Source: Polynucleobacter sp. MWH-UH24A (GTDB lineage Bacteria; Pseudomonadota; Gammaproteobacteria; Burkholderiales; Burkholderiaceae). Taken from it: DNA of 64,000 bases. The notes beneath the pieces are model-generated. The model saw only the letters and a program-made list of their open reading frames with translations. It did no database searches and had not been told where the DNA came from. How positions within the stretch are numbered: the first letter of the stretch is position 1; each line of letters begins with the position of its first letter. Shown here in pieces: positions 34,263 through 43,160 of the stretch. A program made the translations under genes and the position numbers. The DNA lies in the NCBI RefSeq assembly GCF_018687475.1, contig NZ_CP061292.1, positions 1,364,001-1,428,000 on the forward strand, written 5' to 3'.

Positions 34263-35303
34263 CTACCTATTCTCGGACTTTTGGTTTGGTTTAGCCGGCA
34301 ACTCGAGCTGCGGATTTCGAGGGGATTTTTTCTCATCCTCTTTTGGCATAAATTGAGCGGGCGCCCGTAAATTCGGCGGAATCTCTTGGGTACCGGGTTT
34401 TACGTTATCTGGTAATTTTTCAGCCTTCGCTTTCTCATATGACACTTTGTCCGCATTATTAATTGGCTTTTTATTGAGGATCGTAATTGAGATTCGACGA
34501 TTGAGCGGATCCTTCGGATCTTGCGTATTCAATGGAATGGTGTCGGCAAAGCCAATCACCTGAGAAACCTTTGCCTCATTCAAACCGCCCGCAACCATTT
34601 CCCGGCGTGCTGATAATGCGCGCTCGGTTGAGAGTTCCCAGTTACTGTATGCCGCATTGGCGCTATAGCGCGTGTTATCCGTGTGGCCCTCGATGCGAAT
34701 CGGTTTGGGTTCATTCTTAAGGGCGCTGCCAATAATGCGTAATAGGCGTTTAGCTGTGGGTGTCGGTGTAGCGCTGCCAGTCGCAAAGAGGGGTCTATTT
34801 TTCTCATCCACCACCTGAATTCGTAAGCCTTCGGCCGAGATATCCATAAAGATTTGACCTTTGGCATTGCGCAACTCGGGGTCAATATCGATCTTACTAT
34901 TGATTTCATCGCGCACCATCTCATTGCGGGTCCGATCCTTACGGGCATTTTCTACGTCAGTCACCGAAGAATCACTCATGCGGCGCTGTTCGGTATCTGC
35001 GTCGGCACGATTTTCTTCGCCAACGACCTTAGAAATATTGTCACCACCGCCCTTGATAATTCGGGTGGCATCCCCTGAGCCTTGGCCACCGGATAGAGAA
35101 ACCCGCAGAGGATTTTGGAAGTACGCTGAGATACCTGCTAGGTCACCTGCGGTTGTGGATCCCAATACCCACATTAGCAGGAAGAAGGCCATCATGGCCG
35201 TTACGAAGTCTGCGTAAGCAATCTTCCAAGCGCCGCCGTGATGTCCATGTCCGCCTTTTTTAACGCGCTTGATGACAATTGGCGGCGCGTCATTTTTGGC
35301 CAT
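34263..35303 (-). CDS. motB: Flagellar stator protein MotB
   Basis: 346 residues. Single N-terminal transmembrane helix (about 27-48) with the proton-accepting Asp32 in AYADF, followed by a plug/linker region and a C-terminal OmpA-like peptidoglycan-binding domain (about 160-285; RIEGHTDN, SNWELSTERAL, NRRISI). Proton type rather than PomB is suggested by sequence around the Asp. Ends with a proline-rich tail. Translationally adjacent to motA (two bases) and to the exported 33469 gene. Confidence 0.95.
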   Translation of the reverse strand: MAKNDAPPIVIKRVKKGGHGHHGGAWKIAYADFVTAMMAFFLLMWVLGSTTAGDLAGISAYFQNPLRVSLSGGQGSGDATRIIKGGGDNISKVVGEENRADADTEQRRMSDSSVTDVENARKDRTRNEMVRDEINSKIDIDPELRNAKGQIFMDISAEGLRIQVVDEKNRPLFATGSATPTPTAKRLLRIIGSALKNEPKPIRIEGHTDNTRYSANAAYSNWELSTERALSARREMVAGGLNEAKVSQVIGFADTIPLNTQDPKDPLNRRISITILNKKPINNADKVSYEKAKAEKLPDNVKPGTQEIPPNLRAPAQFMPKEDEKKSPRNPQLELPAKPNQKSENR

Positions 35304-35305
35304 GG

Positions 35306-36166
35306 TTATTTACCTTTAACGGCTTTAGTGCCCTCATCCAACTCTGTAAAGGTTGGACGCTGGTATGTGAACAGTACTTTGCGACCAAACTCAACGGCTG
35401 CAGCAGGTGGAAAATTATTAAGACTTGCAATCAAAATGGCTTTGACTGCCATATAGGAACGGGTTTCAGCTTCCAAGTTTTGCTCCATCACCTTAGCTAC
35501 GGGCGAAACGAAAGCATAGGCTAACAAAATACCCAGGAAGGTTCCAACCAGTGCAGCACCAATCAACTTACCGAGTTCGGCAGGTGGCAAGCCAATCGAT
35601 CCCATGGTGTGAACTACCCCCATCACCGCAGCCACAATACCGAAGGCGGGCAAACCGTCGGCAACGTTAGTAACCGAGGACACTGGAATATGGGCTTCTT
35701 GATGATGAACGTCGAGCTCTTGCTCCATCAAACTTTCAATTTGGATTACATCCAATGATCCACCTAGCATCATCCGCAAATAGTCGGTAATGAAATCAAC
35801 CAAATGATGATCTTTGGTCACTGAAGGATATTTTTCAAATAATGGGCTTGATTCGGGTTCCTCGATATCGCCTTCGAGAGACATCAAGCCATCGCGCTTA
35901 ATCTTTTGCAAAATCTCGAACATGAGGCAAAGCAAATCCAAGTGCATTTGCTTCACAGCACTTTTTGTCTTAAAAGCACCACCCAAAGCCGCAAAGGTCT
36001 TTTTAAGGTTGGTGATGTTGTTGGAGGCAATCATCGTGCCAACCGCTGCACCCACAATGGTGAGAACTTCGGTAGGTTGCCACAAAACCAGGATGTTTCC
36101 GCCGTGGAGCGCGTAGCCTCCAAGGGCACAACCTAGTGCGATGATCCAACCGATTGGAATATTCAT
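35306..36166 (-). CDS. motA: Flagellar stator protein MotA
   Basis: 286 residues, the long MotA class. Four transmembrane helices (about 2-20, 30-50, 165-190, 198-220) with the large cytoplasmic loop between 2 and 3. GYALHGGN and PAFGIVAAVMGVVHTMGS are conserved MotA segments. Forms the ion-conducting stator with MotB. Starts 18 bases after the flgL stop, so the stator genes may be read from the flgKL transcript. Confidence 0.95.
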   Translation of the reverse strand: MNIPIGWIIALGCALGGYALHGGNILVLWQPTEVLTIVGAAVGTMIASNNITNLKKTFAALGGAFKTKSAVKQMHLDLLCLMFEILQKIKRDGLMSLEGDIEEPESSPLFEKYPSVTKDHHLVDFITDYLRMMLGGSLDVIQIESLMEQELDVHHQEAHIPVSSVTNVADGLPAFGIVAAVMGVVHTMGSIGLPPAELGKLIGAALVGTFLGILLAYAFVSPVAKVMEQNLEAETRSYMAVKAILIASLNNFPPAAAVEFGRKVLFTYQRPTFTELDEGTKAVKGK

Positions 36167-36184
36167 GCGTTTATATCGTTAACA

Positions 36185-37390
36185 CTACAGTTTTGAGAAC
36201 AGGGAACTTTGTTGCAGCCGGGCAAACATCGCTTGCGCAGCATTTAACAAGGTTTGAGACCGTGTATAGGCAGCGGTAGCCGCAGCTAAATCCGTATCGA
36301 GCAAGGCTGATGCCGTTGCTGCCATTTCAGTACCAATTGTCCCCATAGCCTCTTTCGAAATATCGACTTGCGCAGCAATCCCGCCACTTCGTTGCTGGGC
36401 TGTAGTGATTCTATCAAAAATAGCATCTAGGCCGCTTTCAATCGCACCTGCCGTCTTAGTAAGGCTTGAGCCTGATGCTCGTTCGTCCAAATAGGTGACA
36501 AAATCGTTGATTTTTTGATACAAGTCAGAACTTGTCTCATCAACCCCACCGTCGGTAAACGTTGACTTCACGCTGCCAGAGACCGCTGAAATAGTCGTTG
36601 CGGCATCTCCTGGGCTAACTTTTCCAGACCCAGCAGTAGTGGCCACTAAAGTAAGAACGCCCGAACTAGCGCTAGCTGTACCCGTCCAATTTGCAATCGA
36701 AGTACCTGAACCAGTATTGGCAAAAGCACCAGAGGTTCCCGCTGTTCCTGAGTTGAGATAAGCAACAAATTGGCTGGCAAGTGAACTGCCGGTGGTGGCA
36801 CCGCTTGCTGTAAAGGTGACTGTGCCAATTCTGACCGTATCACCGCTCGCTAAGGTAAGTGCTGAGAAGTCAAACTGATCGGTTGCCGATGAATTTAGAT
36901 AGTTTCCACTCAGATCAGAGAACTGAACGCCCGACTTAACGGTTAAATTAGGTTCAATCTGAACGTTGTAGATCGTTTCTGGAAAAATCGCATTACCCGT
37001 GGCATCCTTAGCAACCGACTGGGCTTTGATCGTATCTCGAATTTGCTCTGCTTGGATTTTGAGTGCTCTAAAGTTATTACTATTTAGCGCACCGTTTTGT
37101 GACTGCACAAATGCTTGTTTGAGCACGGTAATCTCATCAATGATTGTGCTCATTTGCGTTTGTGCAATGGCATGCGAACTCGCCACATAGTTCTGATTGG
37201 TCTTGTACATTTCCAATCGAGCAACATCAAACTCTAAACGTACCCCACGGGATACTGCGTATGGGTTATCCGATGCTTTACTGTAATTCTTCCCTGTACT
37301 GATTTTCTTTTGCCAAGCCATTGCATCGGCGAGACTACTCTCCATCGACTTAACGCCGGCTTCAAGAATTTGATTGGAGGAAACTCGCAT
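36185..37390 (-). CDS. flgL: Hook-filament junction protein FlgL with an inserted module
   Basis: 401 residues, longer than the ~310 of enteric FlgL. N-terminal flagellin-like D0/D1 helices (about 1-140; KISTGKNYSKASDNP) and C-terminal helix (about 310-401; SQTLLNAAQAMFARL) are intact. The extra length is a Thr/Ser/Gly-rich module at about 178-272 (GDTVRIGTVTFTASG onward) which resembles one in FlgK. Surface exposed in the filament junction. Ends just before motA. Confidence 0.93.
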   Translation of the reverse strand: MRVSSNQILEAGVKSMESSLADAMAWQKKISTGKNYSKASDNPYAVSRGVRLEFDVARLEMYKTNQNYVASSHAIAQTQMSTIIDEITVLKQAFVQSQNGALNSNNFRALKIQAEQIRDTIKAQSVAKDATGNAIFPETIYNVQIEPNLTVKSGVQFSDLSGNYLNSSATDQFDFSALTLASGDTVRIGTVTFTASGATTGSSLASQFVAYLNSGTAGTSGAFANTGSGTSIANWTGTASASSGVLTLVATTAGSGKVSPGDAATTISAVSGSVKSTFTDGGVDETSSDLYQKINDFVTYLDERASGSSLTKTAGAIESGLDAIFDRITTAQQRSGGIAAQVDISKEAMGTIGTEMAATASALLDTDLAAATAAYTRSQTLLNAAQAMFARLQQSSLFSKL

Positions 37391-37403
37391 GATTATTCCG
37401 TTT

Positions 37404-39260
37404 CTAGTTCATGATCGCTAAAAGCGTATTGAACATTTGATTTCCGGTTTGTAGGATTTTGGTGGATGCGCTATAGAGCTGTTGATACTTCAATAGGTTT
37501 GCAGCCTCTTCATCCAAATTCACACCAGATAATTGATCCCGTTGATCTTTCAAATTAGCCAATACGGTGTCATTGGCTTTTTGTGTATTTTTCCAGGTTG
37601 CAACTTGAACGCCGACATCGGTGACCAAATCAGCAACCACATTTCCAAATAGGGAACTTTTTAATTGGGCTGTATTTGCATTAGCAGAGCTAATTTTGGG
37701 ATTGAGTAAATTTCCACCGTTGTAGTACATCAAGGGGTCGGTAGGTGCAATCGAGAGGAAATTTTCAGCAATCAATTGGTTGGATATAAAGACTGAATTG
37801 CCGGTGTATCCCTCTTTCCACGTTGATATCGTTGGAGTGACACCGGTGCCACTCGCACTTAAGTTGGTGACATTTTGATTAGACGATGTGCTTGTAAATG
37901 CGACGTACTCACTTGAGGGTCCACCTGTTGACCAGCCAGCTAGAGTTCCGCTCGTAAAAGTACCTCCGGCCGAGGCACCTAAACTCTTTCGAGTATTGAT
38001 TGTGCCAGCAGCATCCCCAACTGCTAGGCTGGCAAATGCGTTTGCCACCTGTACCGCTGATGCGCCATTACTTCCAGCTGTAAATTCAAGACCGCCAATA
38101 ATGACCGTTTGACCAGCTGTCAATGCTTTAAAGGTTACGGTGGCCGTCTCAGTTTGCGCAGCAGAGCCTAAACTATCGTATAGATTTTTGACATCCACTT
38201 CGGTACTAACATTAAACGATGGGACACTGACCGTTAAGCGGCTGTCATTGAAATCCGAATACGTATTGGATCCGACCTTAAATCCAAAGATGCGGATTGG
38301 TGCAGACGTGCTATCGGTATCAACAATTGTTTCATTCGCAACTTTTACCAGTCCAATGGCTGCAGTATTTAAGCGCTGTTCCAGCTTAGGGATAAACTCA
38401 TTTTTAAGAGTTAGTAGCGCGCCAGCTTGTCCACCATCAACCCCCTGAATGGTTTGGGTGGCGGTGATATTGCCATTCGATTGCTTAAAACTGACGGATA
38501 AACTTTTGCCATCGCCATTGATGCCGATCGTATTAGCCAATCCTCGCTCCACCAAAGGAAGTCCGCCAACCAATTGTGTAGCTGTACCATCACTATTAAT
38601 AAGCGACTGGCCACCAATTAATTTTTGTAAATTGGCCAAGATTCGATCACGCTCATCGAGCAAATCTGCCGATGGTGCGCTATTACCTGGACTGTTGGCT
38701 TCAACGATTTGTTGATTGACCGCGGCCAAGGCGGGTAAGAAGGTATTAATTTGACGAACCGTATCGGTTAAGCCAGTACTACTATCACTTTTTAGCTGAC
38801 TAACCAAGGTTGTAATGCCGGTCATTCGCTGCGCTACCACATTGGCTGATCCGGTAATCGCGGTTGCTAAAGCCTTGTTAGTTGGGTCTGCAGCGTACTT
38901 ACCCATGGTATTGAAAAATTCTGTGATTGCAGAGCTCAATCCAGCTGACTTATCCGCAATGACGCTGTCGATCGTTGAGACATACTGCACCAATGTCTCG
39001 GAGTTTGATGACTTCGCTTGTTGATTCAGTAATTGGGCACCAATTAATGAGGAGTATTCGCGGGTAAATCCTTCAACAGCAAAGCTACTGCCATTGAGCA
39101 TTAATGAATTGGGTGCTAAGGCGTCCATAATGGTCGACGCACTACGTCTGGAGTACCCCTCAACCGAGGTTCCAGCAACGTTTTGCGAGGTCACCAAGAT
39201 GCCCGCTTGGGCAATCTTTAGCGCCGCACTGGCCGATTCATTAATCGAATAAATTCCCAT
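37404..39260 (-). CDS. flgK: Hook-associated protein FlgK with an inserted module
   Basis: 618 residues. N-terminal D0/D1 (SAALKIAQAGILVTSQNVAGTS region) and C-terminal coiled part (LDEEAANLLKYQQLYSAS) are canonical. Residues about 372-485 (GQTVIIGGLEFTAG onward) form a Gly/Ser/Thr-rich module like that of FlgL. Assembled at the hook tip before FlgL. Spaced 13 bases from flgL and 17 from flgJ, so flgB-L run as one unit. Confidence 0.94.
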   Translation of the reverse strand: MGIYSINESASAALKIAQAGILVTSQNVAGTSVEGYSRRSASTIMDALAPNSLMLNGSSFAVEGFTREYSSLIGAQLLNQQAKSSNSETLVQYVSTIDSVIADKSAGLSSAITEFFNTMGKYAADPTNKALATAITGSANVVAQRMTGITTLVSQLKSDSSTGLTDTVRQINTFLPALAAVNQQIVEANSPGNSAPSADLLDERDRILANLQKLIGGQSLINSDGTATQLVGGLPLVERGLANTIGINGDGKSLSVSFKQSNGNITATQTIQGVDGGQAGALLTLKNEFIPKLEQRLNTAAIGLVKVANETIVDTDSTSAPIRIFGFKVGSNTYSDFNDSRLTVSVPSFNVSTEVDVKNLYDSLGSAAQTETATVTFKALTAGQTVIIGGLEFTAGSNGASAVQVANAFASLAVGDAAGTINTRKSLGASAGGTFTSGTLAGWSTGGPSSEYVAFTSTSSNQNVTNLSASGTGVTPTISTWKEGYTGNSVFISNQLIAENFLSIAPTDPLMYYNGGNLLNPKISSANANTAQLKSSLFGNVVADLVTDVGVQVATWKNTQKANDTVLANLKDQRDQLSGVNLDEEAANLLKYQQLYSASTKILQTGNQMFNTLLAIMN

Positions 39261-39277
39261 GATTTCGTTCTAAAGCC

Positions 39278-39709
39278 TTAATTTTTAAATGGAAGCGGGT
39301 TGGGACGCATGTACTTATTGAGCACGGGCGAAGCCACTTCATCCTTACTGTTTACGGCCTTTTTCTCATTAGCGATTAATTGCTTAATATTGGACTGCTC
39401 AAGAAGCTGTTCGGCCATCTTGTCGCCAAATCCAATCTTTTTAGACTTCGATAGCAGATCAGCTAAACGATCATCCATCATTTGCAGGTAAGCCATCGAG
39501 GTTGAGCTTTTGGGTTCAGGGCTATTGATATTGGTGCTTCTGGCAACGCTTAGCAATTGACGCAGCAAGGTGCGCTCAAAACCTTCGGCTGCCTCCCGAA
39601 TCTTTTTCTCCGATTTGGTAATTTCGTCAGGCTTTTTCGCTTTATCCGACTTATTAACTAATCGTGCAGAAGATGAATCAATTGTGGTTAAAGAAAATAA
39701 GGGGCTCAT
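39278..39709 (-). CDS. flgJ: FlgJ, rod-binding domain only
   Basis: 143 residues corresponding to the N-terminal rod-scaffolding domain (about 35-105; EGFERTLLRQLLSVARS, MMDDRLADLLSKS). The C-terminal glucosaminidase domain usual in beta- and gammaproteobacterial FlgJ is absent; the gene ends cleanly and flgK follows 17 bases later, so this is a short natural form. Peptidoglycan opening must come from another enzyme. Start overlaps the flgI stop by one base. Confidence 0.88.
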   Translation of the reverse strand: MSPLFSLTTIDSSSARLVNKSDKAKKPDEITKSEKKIREAAEGFERTLLRQLLSVARSTNINSPEPKSSTSMAYLQMMDDRLADLLSKSKKIGFGDKMAEQLLEQSNIKQLIANEKKAVNSKDEVASPVLNKYMRPNPLPFKN

Positions 39710-40830
39710 TAGATGACCTCCAACTCCGCACGTAATGCGCCTGCTGCACGCAGTGCTTGCAATATGGAAATCAGGTCTTGCGGGGTTGCGCCCAACATAT
39801 TTAGGGCTTTCACAACCTGATCTAAATTTGCACCACTATCCACTCGAATTAAGCTATTTTCTTTACCATTGTCAGTAATCGATGCGGTATCTTGCGTCGT
39901 TACGGTGGTTTGTCCACGACTAAATGGCAATGGTTGGCTCGTGGTTGGTGTTTGTTCGATGCGAACGGTCAAGCTGCCATGGGCTACAGCAGCAGGCGAT
40001 AACTGCACCGCTTGATTAATCACCACCGATCCTGTTCTCGAGTTGAGAACCACTTTAGCGGGTCCACTCACTGCAGGAACATCAAGATCTTGCAATGCTG
40101 CCATGAAGGCCGTGCGGCGCAACGGATCCGTCGGTACTCGTACATTGAGAGCCCGCGCATCAATGGGGATTGCGGTTCCCAAACCAAAACGTCGTCCAAT
40201 CGCTTCTGCGGTTCGTTGCATTAAGCTAAAGTCAGCGCGACGCAGATCCAACTGCACGAACTCATCGACTAAGAGTGCTGGGACTGCGCGTTCAATAATG
40301 GCACCCGATGGGATACGTCCAGCCGATAAGTGATTTACCGATGTTTGGGCACCACCCGCTGCGGCTCTTGCGCCACCAATCACCAAGTTTCCTTGTGCTT
40401 GCGCATAAACTTGACCATCGGCCGCTTTAAGCGGGGTCATTACCAAGGTTCCACCTTTTAAGCTCGTTGCGTTACCAAGCGATGAGACCGTGACATCAAT
40501 TTGCTGTCCTGGCTTTGATAATGGTGGAAACTCAGCAGTAACCATCACCGCGGCAGTATTACGTAGCTGCGCTTGAGTACCAGTCAATGGTAGCGTCACG
40601 CCCAAGACTCCGATCATTTGCAATACGCTTTGGAGGGTAAAGGGTGTTTGGGTGGTTTGGTCACCGGTTCCATCTAAACCCACTACCAATCCATAACCAA
40701 CAAGTTGATTAGGACGCTGTCCAGCAATATCTGCAAAATCTTTAATCCGATCTGCAAAAGCCGTATTCGAGATCACGCTCATACACAATACGAGCGTGAT
40801 GGTTCTAATTTTTTGGATAGAAAGGCGCAT
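39709..40830 (-). CDS. flgI: Flagellar P-ring protein FlgI
   Basis: 373 residues from ATG 40830. Sec signal peptide (about 1-26, cleavage before DRIKDFADI), then the conserved RPNQLVGYGLVVGLDGTGD. Forms the periplasmic P-ring around the rod. Start at 40830 is chosen because it gives a normal signal peptide; an upstream TTG at 40875 would add a non-signal segment overlapping flgH. No good Shine-Dalgarno; translation is likely coupled to flgH. Confidence 0.94.
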   Translation of the reverse strand: MRLSIQKIRTITLVLCMSVISNTAFADRIKDFADIAGQRPNQLVGYGLVVGLDGTGDQTTQTPFTLQSVLQMIGVLGVTLPLTGTQAQLRNTAAVMVTAEFPPLSKPGQQIDVTVSSLGNATSLKGGTLVMTPLKAADGQVYAQAQGNLVIGGARAAAGGAQTSVNHLSAGRIPSGAIIERAVPALLVDEFVQLDLRRADFSLMQRTAEAIGRRFGLGTAIPIDARALNVRVPTDPLRRTAFMAALQDLDVPAVSGPAKVVLNSRTGSVVINQAVQLSPAAVAHGSLTVRIEQTPTTSQPLPFSRGQTTVTTQDTASITDNGKENSLIRVDSGANLDQVVKALNMLGATPQDLISILQALRAAGALRAELEVI

Positions 40831-40835
40831 GATGA

Positions 40836-41561
40836 TTAGAATGGGGCTATCTTCAATAATAGGCGTGTAAACCAACCAACGCCCTGGGTATCATCGGTTG
40901 CGCCACGTCCCCGATACTCAATACGGGCATCAGCAACCTCTTGCGATGAGACTCGATTAAATACCAATGTATTTGGATTTACTACGCCACCAAACCGAAT
41001 AATCTCTTCCTCATTACTAATGGCGACTTGTTTCTCACCAGCAACAACCAGATTGCCGTTAGATAGCACCTCAATCACAGTAACCGTAATTGTTCCGGCG
41101 AATGTATTATTTGCTGCGCTAGTTCCAGAGCCTTCACTCTTAATCTCACCAGTCCCATCAAAATTTGCAATTGCCTTAACACTGGTATAGGGTCCAAATG
41201 GCATCCCAGTTACACCTGGCGTAAATTCACTATTGACATTACCCTTTCGTTGCGCAGCCATATTTGAATTCTTCGCTGCACTCGTGGTCTCATTCAAAAC
41301 CACGGTTAGGGTATCGCCTACATTTCTGGCACGCCGATCTTCAAACAAAGGGCGATGGCTTACCATTGAGACATAGGGCCCACCCGCATTGGCTGGGTAG
41401 AGGCTGCCCATATTGGCAGATGTTTCTTGTATGGGTTTTGGTCGGGCGCTTGTCGGTGTTTGCAATAAAGTCGGACGATCAGCACTTGCGCAAGCGCCGA
41501 GGATTCCGACACAAATCGTACTGAGTGTGAGGTATGCGATCGTACGCTTATAGAGTTTCAT
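40836..41561 (-). CDS. flgH: Flagellar L-ring lipoprotein FlgH
   Basis: 241 residues; lipoprotein signal with lipobox GILGAC (Cys24). Conserved L-ring segments: RRARNVGDTLTVVLNE-like stretch (FEDRRARNVGDTLTV) and NGNLVVAGEKQVAI. Builds the outer-membrane L-ring. Three bases from flgG. Confidence 0.95.
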   Translation of the reverse strand: MKLYKRTIAYLTLSTICVGILGACASADRPTLLQTPTSARPKPIQETSANMGSLYPANAGGPYVSMVSHRPLFEDRRARNVGDTLTVVLNETTSAAKNSNMAAQRKGNVNSEFTPGVTGMPFGPYTSVKAIANFDGTGEIKSEGSGTSAANNTFAGTITVTVIEVLSNGNLVVAGEKQVAISNEEEIIRFGGVVNPNTLVFNRVSSQEVADARIEYRGRGATDDTQGVGWFTRLLLKIAPF

Positions 41562-41563
41562 AC

Positions 41564-42352
41564 TTATTGCCCTAAGTTACTAACGCGTTGCAAGATTTGA
41601 TCGGATGCGGTCACAGCGCGGGTGTTAATTTCATACGCTCTCTGGGCCGCAATCAGATTCACTAATTCTTCAGCCACGTTTACGTTCGATTGTTCGACGT
41701 AATATTGCTGTATGGTTCCCATACCATTCGTTCCGGCAATTTGATTTTGTGCCGTACCAGATGCGGGTGAAGGAATAAAATTATTTCCACCAATGGCGAC
41801 TAATCCCGCAGGATTAGCAAAATTAGCCATCGTAATTTGACCCGCTTGGGTTAAGGTGCTTGATCCTTGGGTGGAGTATTGCACGAGGCCAGCCTGACTA
41901 ATCGTAATACTCGTTGCAGTACTCGGAATCACACCGGCACCCGCAACCACATTACCCGCTTGGGTCACAATTTGTCCCGTCGCACTTAAGCTAAATTGTC
42001 CTTGACGGGTGTAAGCCAAGGTACCATCAGCTAGCTGAATTTGGAAAAAGCCATTGCCATTAATCGCAACGTCGAGTTGATTGCCGGTTTGTAACATCGA
42101 TCCTTGAATCATGATGCGCTCAGTCGATGTCACTGCTGATCCAGCGCCCACTTGCAATCCGGTGGGCAGTAAGTTTTGGGCATTACTTGATGATCCTGCG
42201 GCACGGAGTGTTGTGTACAACAGATCTTGGAACATCGGTTGAACACGTTTAAATGCAGTGGTTGATGAATTGGCGAGATTATTAGTAATCACGTCCAGAT
42301 TCATCTGCTGGGCATCCATCCCCGTTTTCGATATCCATAGTGAGCGTAGCAT
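41564..42352 (-). CDS. flgG: Distal rod protein FlgG
   Basis: 262 residues, standard size. N-terminal rod motif MLRSLWISKTGMDAQQ and NLANSSTTAFKR, C-terminal NVNVAEELVNLIAAQRAYE. Polymerises as the distal rod. Part of flgB-L, 19 bases after flgF. Confidence 0.97.
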   Translation of the reverse strand: MLRSLWISKTGMDAQQMNLDVITNNLANSSTTAFKRVQPMFQDLLYTTLRAAGSSSNAQNLLPTGLQVGAGSAVTSTERIMIQGSMLQTGNQLDVAINGNGFFQIQLADGTLAYTRQGQFSLSATGQIVTQAGNVVAGAGVIPSTATSITISQAGLVQYSTQGSSTLTQAGQITMANFANPAGLVAIGGNNFIPSPASGTAQNQIAGTNGMGTIQQYYVEQSNVNVAEELVNLIAAQRAYEINTRAVTASDQILQRVSNLGQ

Positions 42353-42371
42353 CGATTTCTCTTTCTTTTAA

Positions 42372-43133
42372 TTAACCACGTGATAAGGAAACTAGGCCTA
42401 TCGCTGCCCTAGCATTTTGGTCAGCGGTTTGAACAGCACGAAAGTTCAGATCAAATAGACGGCTTTGATCAATCATCTGCACCATCGCCAAAGTGGGGTT
42501 GACGTTACTTCCCTCAAATGCACCTTGGGCAACTCGTACTGTTCCATCCGGTGGCGCCTGGGTTCCGGGAAGATCAAAAAATCCGTCTTCAGCACGTTGC
42601 AAACTATTTGGATTGGGGTTAACCAGCTTTAATTTTCCTGCTTGGTTCAGAAACTGTGTTCCTGGTAATTGAGTAAATACGCCACCATCTTCAGCAATCT
42701 GAATTGTGGCATTCGGTGGAATCGTAATTAAGCCCCCGGTACCAATCACTGGAATGTCACGTCCTACTTTGAGGGTGCCATTTTCATCCACCATAAACTT
42801 ACCATTGCGTGTGTAGGTTTCTTGACCATCTGGACGACGCACAGCAAAGAATCCATCGCCCTTGATTACAACATCCAATGGGTTGCCGGTAGTTTGCACC
42901 GATCCTGCCGTGAAATTACTTCCTGGCGTCGTATCAATTGCAAAGACTCGGGTATCGGCTCCGTTCCCCTGAAATGGCTCGCCGTCACCACGCAGAGGTA
43001 CTGCCCGAAACGCACTAATGACTTCCTTAAAGCCAGGAGTCAAACCATTGGCCAAATTATTACTAGTCACCGCCAACTGCTCGGTTGAGGCTTTTGCCCC
43101 AGTCATCGAGACGTATGCGAAGCGGTTAATCAT
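42372..43133 (-). CDS. flgF: Proximal rod protein FlgF
   Basis: 253 residues. N-terminal YVSMTGAKASTEQLAVTSNN and C-terminal NVNPTLAMVQMIDQSRLFDL mark FlgF. Single-copy-number proximal rod segment. 27 bases after flgE. Confidence 0.96.
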   Translation of the reverse strand: MINRFAYVSMTGAKASTEQLAVTSNNLANGLTPGFKEVISAFRAVPLRGDGEPFQGNGADTRVFAIDTTPGSNFTAGSVQTTGNPLDVVIKGDGFFAVRRPDGQETYTRNGKFMVDENGTLKVGRDIPVIGTGGLITIPPNATIQIAEDGGVFTQLPGTQFLNQAGKLKLVNPNPNSLQRAEDGFFDLPGTQAPPDGTVRVAQGAFEGSNVNPTLAMVQMIDQSRLFDLNFRAVQTADQNARAAIGLVSLSRG

Positions 43134-43160
43134 GGCCTAGTTCCTGATTCCCTAATTGGT

